A DNA stretch of 64,000 nt from Petroclostridium sp. X23. Its GTDB lineage: Bacteria > Bacillota > Clostridia > SK-Y3. The notes under the pieces were generated by a model. It made no database searches. It was not told the DNA's origin and saw nothing but the letters and a program-made list of their open reading frames with translations. Of this stretch, positions 33,324 through 41,650 are shown piece by piece. Location of the stretch: positions 744,001-808,000 of the forward strand of contig NZ_CP124862.1 of the NCBI RefSeq assembly GCF_030013905.1, read 5' to 3'. A program made the position numbers and the translations under genes. The first letter of the stretch is position 1. The number at the start of each line of letters is the position of its first letter.

Positions 33324-35251
33324 TATTCACCATCACCGCCAAAATTTATTTCCGTCTTTTTATCGCCCAACTTTTGTCCGTCAATGTACACTTCAATATA
33401 AATTATCCCTCGGCCTTGAAGCGCAATTGATGCTATACCGTCACCCTCAGATGTATTATGAGCCTTTTCATATTCGACCTTTTCAAATACATAATCATTT
33501 CCTACTCTTTTATAGTACTCTATCTTAATGACTACTCTTTCCTTGTCCTGAGGCAATTGAATATTAATATATCTTTGGTTTTCATCAGTGGCTTTTCCTT
33601 TGCTCACTACCAAGTCAACCAATGTCTTTTCTTCCACTTCACTGTTTGCTGTGATGCCTTGCCTAATCACGATTCCTTTAGGCAGATCACTTTCCTCCGG
33701 CTTTATCTCGCCTACCAGCAATCCACGCTCACTCACCATTCTTTTGGCTTCATCTTCAGTTTTTCCAACCAAATCAGGCATATTCACCATTTTTATTTTT
33801 CTGCCTCTGCTTACATATAATTGAACGATATCTCCCTCTTGGACTTCCATCCCTTCACCTGGTATATGACGGATAACGATTCCTTCCGGTACGGTATCAT
33901 GGAATTCATCTATCACTTTATAATTCAAGTCATTCTCGTCCAGCATTATTTCTGCCTGCCTATATTCCTGATTGACCAGATCGGGCACTTTGATTGTTCT
34001 AGCACCTTTACTTACAACTACTTTAATGGTCTGAGGTATTTTTACTACTATATTCGCTGCCGGGTCCTGAGATATAATGGTTCCTTTTTCATATTCTTCA
34101 TTATATTGCTGTTCCGCTTGCTCAATTATAAATTTATCGGGATCATTATAAGACGTTTTTATTGTATTAAACTCTTGTCCCACTAAATCCGGAACCTTCT
34201 GCTCCATATTTTTCGCAACAGGTATCTGGTCTTTAAACACATGATAGCCTACAGCGGTTAATCCGCCTATAATAAACATTGATGTTATAATAGCAGCAAT
34301 CACCGCGACTCTGTCTTCTTTTTTAACTTTCTTTTTCTTTTTTCCCACATTTTCACTTCCACTGATATTAATAATAGGAATCTTCCTAGTAGGTGAATCA
34401 TCAATGTTTTCCCCACCCACAAAATCTTCATCAGGTTGTTCAAATGCCTGATATAAGTCATTGAGCATAGAACCTGCGGAAGAATATCTGCTTCCTTGAT
34501 CTTTACAGATCGCTTTTAAAACGATAGATTGCAAGGCAATCGGGATATTCTTATTAATAGTTCTTGGTGGTACCGGCTGTTCTTGAATATGTTTGATTGC
34601 TACAGCTACAGGACTCTCCCCGTCAAATGGAACTTTGCTGGTTAGCATTTCATACATCACAATACCCAACGAATAGATATCTGATTTTTCATCGGTATAA
34701 CTCCCTCTGGCCTGCTCGGGTGAAAAGTAATGAACCGATCCGATGGTATTGCCGCCAAGAGTCAGAGTAGCTGACGTCGCTGCACGAGCAATCCCAAAGT
34801 CTGTTACTTTCAACACGCCATCATTGGATATCATGATATTATGCGGTTTTATATCCCTGTGCACAATATTTTTTTTATGCGCGTGTTCCAACGCAGAGCA
34901 AATTTGAATAGAAAAATTTAATACTTCTTTCCATGGCAGCGCACCGTTTTTATTAATTACTTCCTTAAGCGTAATACCGTCAATATATTCCATTACGATG
35001 TAATGGATATCATCTTGCTGACCTACATCATATACCGATACAATATTCGCATGGGACAGACTGGCTGCAGCTTGAGACTCTATATTAAATCGACTGATAA
35101 ACTCTTGGTCTTCAATAAGTTCACTCCTTAGAACTTTGACAGCTACAAATCGGTTAAGAAGGTTGCACCGCGCCTTATACACCAAGGCCATTCCACCTGC
35201 ACCGATCTTTTCTATAATTTCGTATCTATTTCCCAAAATACTCCCTATCAT
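33323..35251 (-). CDS. prkC: PASTA-domain Ser/Thr protein kinase
   Basis: The 642-residue membrane kinase has a cytosolic Hanks-type kinase domain (about residues 10-270) with GAGGMALVYKA, VHRDIKPHNI, DFG and the activation segment. A transmembrane helix spans about residues 315-340. Three extracellular PASTA repeats begin with VPDLVGQ, VPDLVNQ and MPDLVGK, and a C-terminal extra domain of about 90 residues follows. PASTA repeats bind muropeptides; PrkC homologues control germination, cell-wall metabolism and ribosome-associated GTPases. It is paired with its phosphatase prpC and with rsgA, a known substrate in Bacillus. Confidence 0.97.
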   Translation of the reverse strand: MIGSILGNRYEIIEKIGAGGMALVYKARCNLLNRFVAVKVLRSELIEDQEFISRFNIESQAAASLSHANIVSVYDVGQQDDIHYIVMEYIDGITLKEVINKNGALPWKEVLNFSIQICSALEHAHKKNIVHRDIKPHNIMISNDGVLKVTDFGIARAATSATLTLGGNTIGSVHYFSPEQARGSYTDEKSDIYSLGIVMYEMLTSKVPFDGESPVAVAIKHIQEQPVPPRTINKNIPIALQSIVLKAICKDQGSRYSSAGSMLNDLYQAFEQPDEDFVGGENIDDSPTRKIPIINISGSENVGKKKKKVKKEDRVAVIAAIITSMFIIGGLTAVGYHVFKDQIPVAKNMEQKVPDLVGQEFNTIKTSYNDPDKFIIEQAEQQYNEEYEKGTIISQDPAANIVVKIPQTIKVVVSKGARTIKVPDLVNQEYRQAEIMLDENDLNYKVIDEFHDTVPEGIVIRHIPGEGMEVQEGDIVQLYVSRGRKIKMVNMPDLVGKTEDEAKRMVSERGLLVGEIKPEESDLPKGIVIRQGITANSEVEEKTLVDLVVSKGKATDENQRYINIQLPQDKERVVIKIEYYKRVGNDYVFEKVEYEKAHNTSEGDGIASIALQGRGIIYIEVYIDGQKLGDKKTEINFGGDGE

Positions 35252-35365
35252 CTTTACACCTCTTCTAACATTTAATAAGCCGGAGTTCAGAATTAAGGAT
35301 CAGCTCTATAGCATAAGGTTATCTCCAAAATCTGATATAACTTCCATTTAATTAAATCTTTCTCC

Positions 35366-36103
35366 TCAAAGTCCTAAAACAACAACAGTTATATTATCTA
35401 ATCCGCCTTTATCATTTGCAATAGTAATAAGTTCCTCTACTGCCAATTGAAGGTCATTGTTGTCCTTGATAACCGAAAGTATTTCGGAATTTGTCAGCAT
35501 ATTGGTTAAACCATCGGTGCATATAAGAATAATATCTCCAGGTTTATATTCTTGTATATAAATATCAACTGGAGTATCCTTATCTCCCCCTAACGCACGT
35601 GTAATCACATTTTTCTGGGGATGATTCTGCGCTTCTTCCCGTGTTATACTTCCGCTGCTGATCAGTTCTTCAACCATTGAATGATCAGTAGTAATCTGAT
35701 ACATTTCTTCACCACGGATAATATATGCTCTGCTATCACCTACATGAGCGATATATAAGCTTTGATGATAAACAAAGCAAAGAATCGCTGTAGTTCCCAT
35801 ACCGCTAAATAATTCATTTTCAAGAGACTTATTATAAATGATTGTATTTGCTTTGTTCATGCTTTCTTTCAAGATTTGAATAATTTGTTCATGGGTCATT
35901 TCATGACTATAGGATTCCTTTATATACTGTTGAATCTCATCTATTGCCATCTTACTGGCAACTTCCCCAGCATTATGTCCTCCCATTCCATCAGCTATGA
36001 TACAATAACCCGAGCACATTTCATCACTAAATTTTGACACAAAAAAGCAGTCCTCATTTACTTCTCTAGCTTTTCCTTTATCAGTAAATGCGCCTATCCT
36101 CAC
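35366..36103 (-). CDS. prpC: PP2C-type Ser/Thr phosphatase, partner of PrkC
   Basis: The 245-residue phosphatase has the PP2C motifs RIGAFTDKGKAREVNEDCF (N-terminus), IADGMGGHNAGEVAS (about residues 37-51, metal-binding Asp), AHVGDSRAYI (about residues 119-128) and ICTDGLTN (about residue 197). The start is the GTG at 36101-36103: GGGGG lies seven bases upstream and this start matches the family. A longer frame would run into rlmN. It reverses PrkC phosphorylation. Confidence 0.96.
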   Translation of the reverse strand: MRIGAFTDKGKAREVNEDCFFVSKFSDEMCSGYCIIADGMGGHNAGEVASKMAIDEIQQYIKESYSHEMTHEQIIQILKESMNKANTIIYNKSLENELFSGMGTTAILCFVYHQSLYIAHVGDSRAYIIRGEEMYQITTDHSMVEELISSGSITREEAQNHPQKNVITRALGGDKDTPVDIYIQEYKPGDIILICTDGLTNMLTNSEILSVIKDNNDLQLAVEELITIANDKGGLDNITVVVLGL

Positions 36104-36125
36104 TCTCGTTCCCCCTTGAAAACAA

Positions 36126-37157
36126 TTATTTTGTATGACCTCTCCTGAGTTGACCGCATGAAGCATTAATATCACCACCAAGTTCACGTCTCACTGTTGT
36201 GGATACACTGTTTTTTTCTAATATATTTTTGAAAAGGTCTATTTGTTTTAAAGTACTTTTTTCATAATCTCTTTCATCCACTTTATTGACAGGAATCAAA
36301 TTCACATGACATAACATTCCTTTGACCAAACTGCTCAGCTCACGGGCATTTTCAATACTATCATTCACGCCTGATATTAGTGCATATTCAAAAGTAATTC
36401 TTCGATTAGTACGCTCTATAAAGATCTTGCATGCTTTGATTACTTCTTCTATAAAGTATTTTTTACTTACAGGCATAATCTTATTTCTAATCTCATTATT
36501 GGGTGCATGTAGTGACACCGACAATGTAATGGGCATATTTTCTTGTGATAACTTCATCATCTGCGGAACTAACCCACAAGTGGATAATGAGATATGCCGG
36601 TACCCTATATTCAACCCTGCGGGATGATTTACATTCTTCAAAAATTTAATGACATTATCATAATTGTCTAAAGGTTCTCCTATACCCATTAGAACAATAT
36701 TGGAAATTCTTTCTCCTATATCCTTTTGAATAAATATAACCTGGTCAAGAATCTCTCCTGCTGTTAAATGCCTGACTAATCCGCCAATGGTTGATGCGCA
36801 AAATCCACAGCCCATTCTGCATCCGACCTGTGTGGATACACAAATCGTGATACCATGCTTATACCGCATAATCACGCTTTCAATCAAATTTCCGTCATTT
36901 AACCTTAACAGATATTTTATTGTGCCGTCTAGCTTGGATTCATGCTTTTCCGCAAATTCAACCTTGCTTATAAAACATCTTTCATCCAATGATTTGCGTA
37001 ACTCTTTTGACAAATTTGTCATTTCATCAAAGCTGGTTACACCATTGTGAAGCCATTGAAATACCTGCTTTGCTCTAAATTTTTGCAGCCCTGTCTCAGT
37101 AAAATACTGTTCTAACTGCTCAAAAGTAAAATCCTTTAGATTGATCCTGTCTGTCAA
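36126..37157 (-). CDS. rlmN: Dual-specificity 23S rRNA/tRNA adenine-C2 methyltransferase
   Basis: The 343-residue radical SAM enzyme methylates A2503 of 23S rRNA and A37 of some tRNAs. The 4Fe-4S motif is GCGFCAS inside [13 protein letters not shown] (about residues 111-123). Catalytic Cys residues include the one near the C-terminus ([11 protein letters not shown]). The start is TTG at 37155-37157, with GGGAG nine bases upstream. This gives the usual length and keeps the gene out of the repeat element at 37201-37314. It is 22 bases before prpC. Confidence 0.97.
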   Translation of the reverse strand: MTDRINLKDFTFEQLEQYFTETGLQKFRAKQVFQWLHNGVTSFDEMTNLSKELRKSLDERCFISKVEFAEKHESKLDGTIKYLLRLNDGNLIESVIMRYKHGITICVSTQVGCRMGCGFCASTIGGLVRHLTAGEILDQVIFIQKDIGERISNIVLMGIGEPLDNYDNVIKFLKNVNHPAGLNIGYRHISLSTCGLVPQMMKLSQENMPITLSVSLHAPNNEIRNKIMPVSKKYFIEEVIKACKIFIERTNRRITFEYALISGVNDSIENARELSSLVKGMLCHVNLIPVNKVDERDYEKSTLKQIDLFKNILEKNSVSTTVRRELGGDINASCGQLRRGHTK

Positions 37158-37200
37158 GCGACTTACTCCCTTCAATTCCGCCGTCGTTATCACCCAGCCA

Positions 37201-37314
37201 TAAATGGATTGCCTCCATGCTAAGCCGTCGGCATCAATTCGCATGCATTCTCAATGATGCCTAAAACTGCCATCCTAGCAGTTTTCCGGCTTAGCATTCC
37301 GACAATGCCATTTA
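37201..37314. repeat. Nested three-stem inverted-repeat element
   Basis: The outer arms (37201-37227 with 37287-37314) share TAAATGG, ATTG and the 11-mer ATGCTAAGCCG. Inside lie two further hairpins: GGCATCA..TGATGCC with a GCATGC-containing centre (37230-37261), and AAAACTGC..GCAGTTTT (37263-37285). The whole would fold into a three-way junction on either strand. The rsmB stop codon lies in its outer arm. No U tract follows. It looks like a mobile structured repeat rather than a terminator. Confidence 0.7.
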
Positions 37315-38679
37315 CGGTTGAGCAGTAACTTGTCGTTTAAGTTTGCATATAAAAAATCCATCTGTTCCATCGATATTAGGATACAGCTGAATGTAGCCCT
37401 TTGAAGCCGTTTCTTTTTCTAACCCTGCCGGAAGATGCCCTTTAATGTCTTGCAACTGAAAATCAGGATGACTTTCTAAAAAGTCTTTCACGATTTCTAT
37501 ATTCTCTTCATCCTGAATAGTGCAAGTACTGTATACCAAAAACCCTCCGTTGTTGACATACTTGGCCGATGTATTTAAAATCCTCTTTTGCAAGCTCGTG
37601 ATCTCTTTCAAATCCGAATCTGCTTTATTCCACTTTATATCGGGCTTTCTCCGGATGATTCCTAACCCGGAGCATGGGGCATCCACCAAAACCCTGTCAG
37701 CCTTGTTCTTTAATTCTTCTATTTCTACTGCAGCATCACGTGATTGTATATCTGCAATGGTGATACTTAGCCGTTCACATGCAGCCTCTACCAATTGGAT
37801 TTTATGATCATGGATATCCCACCCCAATATCTTTCCCTCATTTTCCATTAATTGCGCAATGTGAGTCGTTTTACCCCCGGGAGCACAGCAAACGTCAATC
37901 ACCAGTTCTTGCGGCTGAGGGTCCAGTATTTTGGATACCATCATCGAGCTTTCATCCTGTACCTGGAATAATCCGTTTTTAAATGCTTTTAACGCATCAA
38001 TCTTCCCTACCTGTTCAAGGATCAGCGCTTCGTCACAGTATTTTCCCGTCTTCGCAACAACACCTTCCTGCCCTAATATCTCTATCAATGCACCACGTGT
38101 TGTCTTCAACGTATTTACCCGCACGCAAAGTTCAGGTATTTGATTATTGGCTTTGCACAAACTTTCAGTAAATTCGAAGCCAAACCTTTTAATCCAGTCT
38201 TGTATTAACCACTTCGGATAAGAATACGCCACTTCCAGGTAATCCGCCGGCTGCTTTTTCTTATCCGGATATTTTATTGTTTCTTTATTTTTCGATACGC
38301 TGCGCAGCACTGCATTCACATACTTAACAGAAGCATAATGCCCGTATCTTTTTGCCATTTTTACACTTTCATTGCAAGCAGCGGCATCGGGTATTTTATC
38401 AAGATAAATAATTTGATAAATCCCTATCCTCAAAACATTTAAAATCCATGGTGAAATCTTATTGATTTTCACCGATGAAAACTGTTTAACAATATAATCA
38501 ATCGTCAATTTATATTTGATTATACCATAAACCAGCTCAGTAATTAAGCCTCTGTCCACTACTTTATAATCGGTATTTTTTAGGTATTTCTTAAGTGCAA
38601 TATTTGCGTACGCATCATTCTGTTCAATATCATAGAGTATTTTTAAAGCCGTTTCTCTCGGTGAAATGATTTTGTCCAT
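37312..38679 (-). CDS. rsmB: 16S rRNA (cytosine967-C5)-methyltransferase
   Basis: The 455-residue protein has an N-terminal NusB-like helical domain (about residues 1-140). A Rossmann methyltransferase domain follows: SAM motif DVCCAPGGKTTHIAQLM (about residues 252-268), catalytic DAPCSGLG (about residue 320) and STCT (about residue 376), holding the two catalytic cysteines of the RsmB/Nop2 family. The ATG at 38677-38679 has GGGAG seven bases upstream. The last residues (QVTAQP) run into the repeat element. Confidence 0.96.
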   Translation of the reverse strand: MDKIISPRETALKILYDIEQNDAYANIALKKYLKNTDYKVVDRGLITELVYGIIKYKLTIDYIVKQFSSVKINKISPWILNVLRIGIYQIIYLDKIPDAAACNESVKMAKRYGHYASVKYVNAVLRSVSKNKETIKYPDKKKQPADYLEVAYSYPKWLIQDWIKRFGFEFTESLCKANNQIPELCVRVNTLKTTRGALIEILGQEGVVAKTGKYCDEALILEQVGKIDALKAFKNGLFQVQDESSMMVSKILDPQPQELVIDVCCAPGGKTTHIAQLMENEGKILGWDIHDHKIQLVEAACERLSITIADIQSRDAAVEIEELKNKADRVLVDAPCSGLGIIRRKPDIKWNKADSDLKEITSLQKRILNTSAKYVNNGGFLVYSTCTIQDEENIEIVKDFLESHPDFQLQDIKGHLPAGLEKETASKGYIQLYPNIDGTDGFFICKLKRQVTAQP

Positions 38680-38740
38680 ATTTTTCTCCCAACCTACTAA
38701 AAATGCGCTACAATCGTAACGCATTCAGCAATAAATATCA

Positions 38741-39442
38741 TTAATCTCTCCGTCTTCCAACACCGGCAATAAGGAGTAATCTAAGCAAATTCGCAATACC
38801 CACCGCAGCAGCAGCTACATATGTAAGCGCTGCAGCGTTTAACACTTTCTTAGTAGGTACCAGCTCTTCGCGTGATAATAATCCTTTGGTCTCCAAGATT
38901 TCCAATGCCCTGCTGCTCGCATTGAATTCCACCGGAAGTGTAATCACCTGGAAAGCCACTACGGCAGTAAACATAATAATACCAAAATAAACCAATGGTT
39001 CCCATCCTACGATTAATCCCAAAATGGCTAATGGAATTGCCGCTGACGAACCCAGGCTTGCTACCGGCACCAAACTGTTCCGAAAGGCTAACGGCGCATA
39101 AGAAACCTGATGTTGTATCGCATGGCCGGTCTCATGGGCCGCAACACCTACAGCACCAACCGATGTACTGGAATAAACCGATTGGGATAACCGGACTACT
39201 TTTGATCGCGGGTCATAGTGGTCTGTCAAGTGGCCGTTGGTCATTTCCACACGCACATCATGAAGACCCTGACTATCCAATATTTCCCTGGCAATATATG
39301 CGCCTGTATACCCTCTTACATTCCTTACATTCAGATATTTATTAAAAGTTCCCTGCACTTTACTTTGCGCGTATAATGCAAAAAGCACCGCAGGCATGAC
39401 CAATATAATATAATACATATCAATTCCATATAAATAACCCAT
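38741..39442 (-). CDS. Neutral zinc metallopeptidase, YugP family
   Basis: A 233-residue membrane protein with the zinc-protease motif AAHETGHAIQHQ (about residues 104-115, HExxH type). Hydrophobic helices lie at the N-terminus (about 8-25) and in the C-terminal half (about 125-180 and 205-225). Substrates are unknown. The ATG at 39442 has AAGGAG nine bases upstream, better placed than an in-frame GTG three codons earlier. It lies between DUF116 and rsmB, inside the otherwise conserved fmt-rsmB order, which is common in Clostridia. Confidence 0.88.
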   Translation of the reverse strand: MGYLYGIDMYYIILVMPAVLFALYAQSKVQGTFNKYLNVRNVRGYTGAYIAREILDSQGLHDVRVEMTNGHLTDHYDPRSKVVRLSQSVYSSTSVGAVGVAAHETGHAIQHQVSYAPLAFRNSLVPVASLGSSAAIPLAILGLIVGWEPLVYFGIIMFTAVVAFQVITLPVEFNASSRALEILETKGLLSREELVPTKKVLNAAALTYVAAAAVGIANLLRLLLIAGVGRRRD

Positions 39443-39447
39443 AAAAC

Positions 39448-40209
39448 TCACTCCTTTACCAATATCCTTTTCATCGCTTCTTCCAGCTTGTCCACATCCA
39501 CCCTCGTATTATGGCACGGCCCTTCAGGCGTGGTATTTTCAACCGCAATGACAGGAATGTTTTCAACATCCAGTATACCGCTGATTAAGTCACGGCTGCA
39601 AGCTACAGAAATGATAATCTTAGGCTTATTCTCCACGATTGCTTTACGTGCCATGGTGCCACCCGATGCAATACAAATCTTCACTTGATATTTTCCGGCA
39701 ATATCCAGTATCTTATCAAGATCGCACTTACCGCACCGTTTGCAGTTTGACGGGTCATTCGTGACCTTATGCCCGCATTTTGCCCACTGCAGACAATGAG
39801 GAACCAGTAATAATACTTCATCATGTGTAGCCTTTGGGTTGGCGGAATTCACAATAATATTATTCAGATCTACAAAAAAGCCTCTTACGATATTTTTATC
39901 AATTTTAATCAACTCTACCAAATCAATTGCTACAGACATTACGATCTTTATAAATCTATTAATAATCAGTGCAAAAAATTTATTAATTCTTCCGTATTTG
40001 TAAGCGGTAATTACAATATATATGATCACCGCTGCCAGAAGAATAACCCCCGATATACCGATTAGCAGTACTAACATTATTAAATTATAGGTTGCCTCAT
40101 CTACATACAAATATACCATTAAAGCTGCAAATAAAACCAATAGAGACAATACTGTAAAGACCCCTGATATTTTTAAAAAGACTCCAAGTCTCTCTTTTTT
40201 ATAATCCAT
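39448..40209 (-). CDS. DUF116-family membrane protein with Cys cluster
   Basis: The 253-residue protein has two N-terminal membrane helices (about residues 12-35 and 41-65) and a soluble domain rich in conserved cysteines: CLQWAKCGHKV and NCKRCGKCDLDKI (about residues 139-170). The pattern suggests a metal or Fe-S site. Function is unknown. The ATG at 40207-40209 follows GGAG six bases upstream that overlaps the fmt stop, so translation is coupled. Confidence 0.85.
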   Translation of the reverse strand: MDYKKERLGVFLKISGVFTVLSLLVLFAALMVYLYVDEATYNLIMLVLLIGISGVILLAAVIIYIVITAYKYGRINKFFALIINRFIKIVMSVAIDLVELIKIDKNIVRGFFVDLNNIIVNSANPKATHDEVLLLVPHCLQWAKCGHKVTNDPSNCKRCGKCDLDKILDIAGKYQVKICIASGGTMARKAIVENKPKIIISVACSRDLISGILDVENIPVIAVENTTPEGPCHNTRVDVDKLEEAMKRILVKE

Positions 40210-40211
40210 AG

Positions 40212-41147
40212 CTACTCCAGACGCTCTCCTATTTGTATAGAATGACCTAAAAGGTAATGATCCACTGTCATTCTTTTTCCTCCTGTGAATTGCAATTCCT
40301 TTATAAGGATACATTGTCCGCCTCCGGCTTGTACGGCCAGACCTTTTCCCTTTATATAATCAACAATGGTTCCAGGAGTACTTTTTTTGCAATCGTCACC
40401 TATTTCAACCGACCAAACTTTCATGGTTTGCCCCTGGTATTGAGAATATGCCACCGGCCAAGGATTTACACCACGAACAAGGTTCTTTATTTCAACAGCA
40501 GACTTATTCCAGTCAATTTTTGAAATAGCTTTATCCAACATAGGTGCATAGGTGGCCGCATCATTTAACTGCGGCTCTCTAGGTGCGGCATTCTCTTTGA
40601 TTAGTTTAACGGTTTCCTTTAATACCTCTGCTCCTAATACAGATAGCCGGTCGTGGAGTTCACCGGCCGTTTCATATTCACCGATGGTTAACGCCCTTTT
40701 TAAAATCATATCACCTGTATCCAAACCTATCTCCATATACATGGTAGTAATACCGGTTTCTTTTTCTCCATTTATGATGCTCCACTGAATCGGTCCCGCA
40801 CCCCTGTATTTGGGAAGTAATGACGCATGAACATTAATACAGCCATACTTAGGGTACTCCAATATGTAGCTGGGTAGTATTTTCCCATATGCTACTACAA
40901 CAATCAAGTCCGGATTAATATGTTGTAAATCATCTAAAAATTCATTGTTCTTCAGTTTTACAGGCTGATATACAGGAATACTCTTTTCCAATGCATATTC
41001 CTTCACCGGCGGCGGGGCCATTTTATGCCCTCTCCCTTTGGGCTTGTCCGGCTGCGTTACCGCACCTGCAACGTCATATCCTTCATCAACTAAAACACGT
41101 AAACAGGGAACTGCGAATTCCGGAGTTCCCATGAATAAAATTCTCAT
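40212..41147 (-). CDS. fmt: Methionyl-tRNA formyltransferase
   Basis: The 311-residue enzyme starts MRILFMGTPEFAVPCL. It has the folate-site motif HASLLPKYRGAGPIQWSIINGE (about residues 108-129, catalytic His and downstream Asp region) and the C-terminal OB-fold tRNA-binding domain. It formylates Met-tRNAi with 10-formyltetrahydrofolate. It is 30 bases after def, whose product removes the formyl group after translation. Confidence 0.97.
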   Translation of the reverse strand: MRILFMGTPEFAVPCLRVLVDEGYDVAGAVTQPDKPKGRGHKMAPPPVKEYALEKSIPVYQPVKLKNNEFLDDLQHINPDLIVVVAYGKILPSYILEYPKYGCINVHASLLPKYRGAGPIQWSIINGEKETGITTMYMEIGLDTGDMILKRALTIGEYETAGELHDRLSVLGAEVLKETVKLIKENAAPREPQLNDAATYAPMLDKAISKIDWNKSAVEIKNLVRGVNPWPVAYSQYQGQTMKVWSVEIGDDCKKSTPGTIVDYIKGKGLAVQAGGGQCILIKELQFTGGKRMTVDHYLLGHSIQIGERLE

Positions 41148-41177
41148 CGCTCACACCTCTGATATGTCTCTTAATCC

Positions 41178-41639
41178 TTACTGCTCATCCGGCTCAATAT
41201 ACCGAATCACTTTATCAATAAACAGGTTTCCATTCAAGTGGTCTATTTCATGGCATAAGGCCCTTGCCAGTAGTTCTTCACCTATCACTTCGATGACTTC
41301 CCCGTGCCTGTTAAGGGCTCTTACGGTCACTTTTGCAGGTCTCTCAACCTCTCCCCACTTACCCGGTACACTGAGACATCCCTCTGCCCCGATCATCTTT
41401 CCTTCCGTTGCTACGATTTCGGGATTAATCAGTTCTATGATACCATCACCGACATCTATTACAACAATTCTCTTTAATACACCAACCTGCGGCGCTGCCA
41501 GGCCAACTCCATTGGCATGTTTCATGGTCTCTGCCATATCATCAAGCAGCATAAGCACATTTTTATTAATGGTATCTACAGGACGTGACGTCTTTCTTAA
41601 AACATCATCGCCTACTCTTCTTATCAATCTCATCGCCAT
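41178..41639 (-). CDS. def: Peptide deformylase
   Basis: The 153-residue enzyme has all three motifs: [10 protein letters not shown] (about residues 45-54), EGCLSVPG (about residues 90-97, metal Cys) and the zinc-site HEIDHLNG (about residues 133-140). It removes the formyl group from nascent proteins and uses ferrous iron or zinc. AGGAGG is seven bases before the ATG. It lies 11 bases after priA. Confidence 0.97.
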   Translation of the reverse strand: MAMRLIRRVGDDVLRKTSRPVDTINKNVLMLLDDMAETMKHANGVGLAAPQVGVLKRIVVIDVGDGIIELINPEIVATEGKMIGAEGCLSVPGKWGEVERPAKVTVRALNRHGEVIEVIGEELLARALCHEIDHLNGNLFIDKVIRYIEPDEQ

Positions 41640-41650
41640 ATTTTAACCTC

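Noticed and set aside
36104-36187. Longer prpC overlapping the end of rlmN
   Set aside because: The family N-terminus begins at the GTG at 36103, which has a GGGGG site. The extension is out-of-frame rlmN sequence.
37158-37244. Longer rlmN starting inside the repeat element
   Set aside because: The TTG at 37157 has an SD and gives the usual length; the upstream part is translated repeat sequence.
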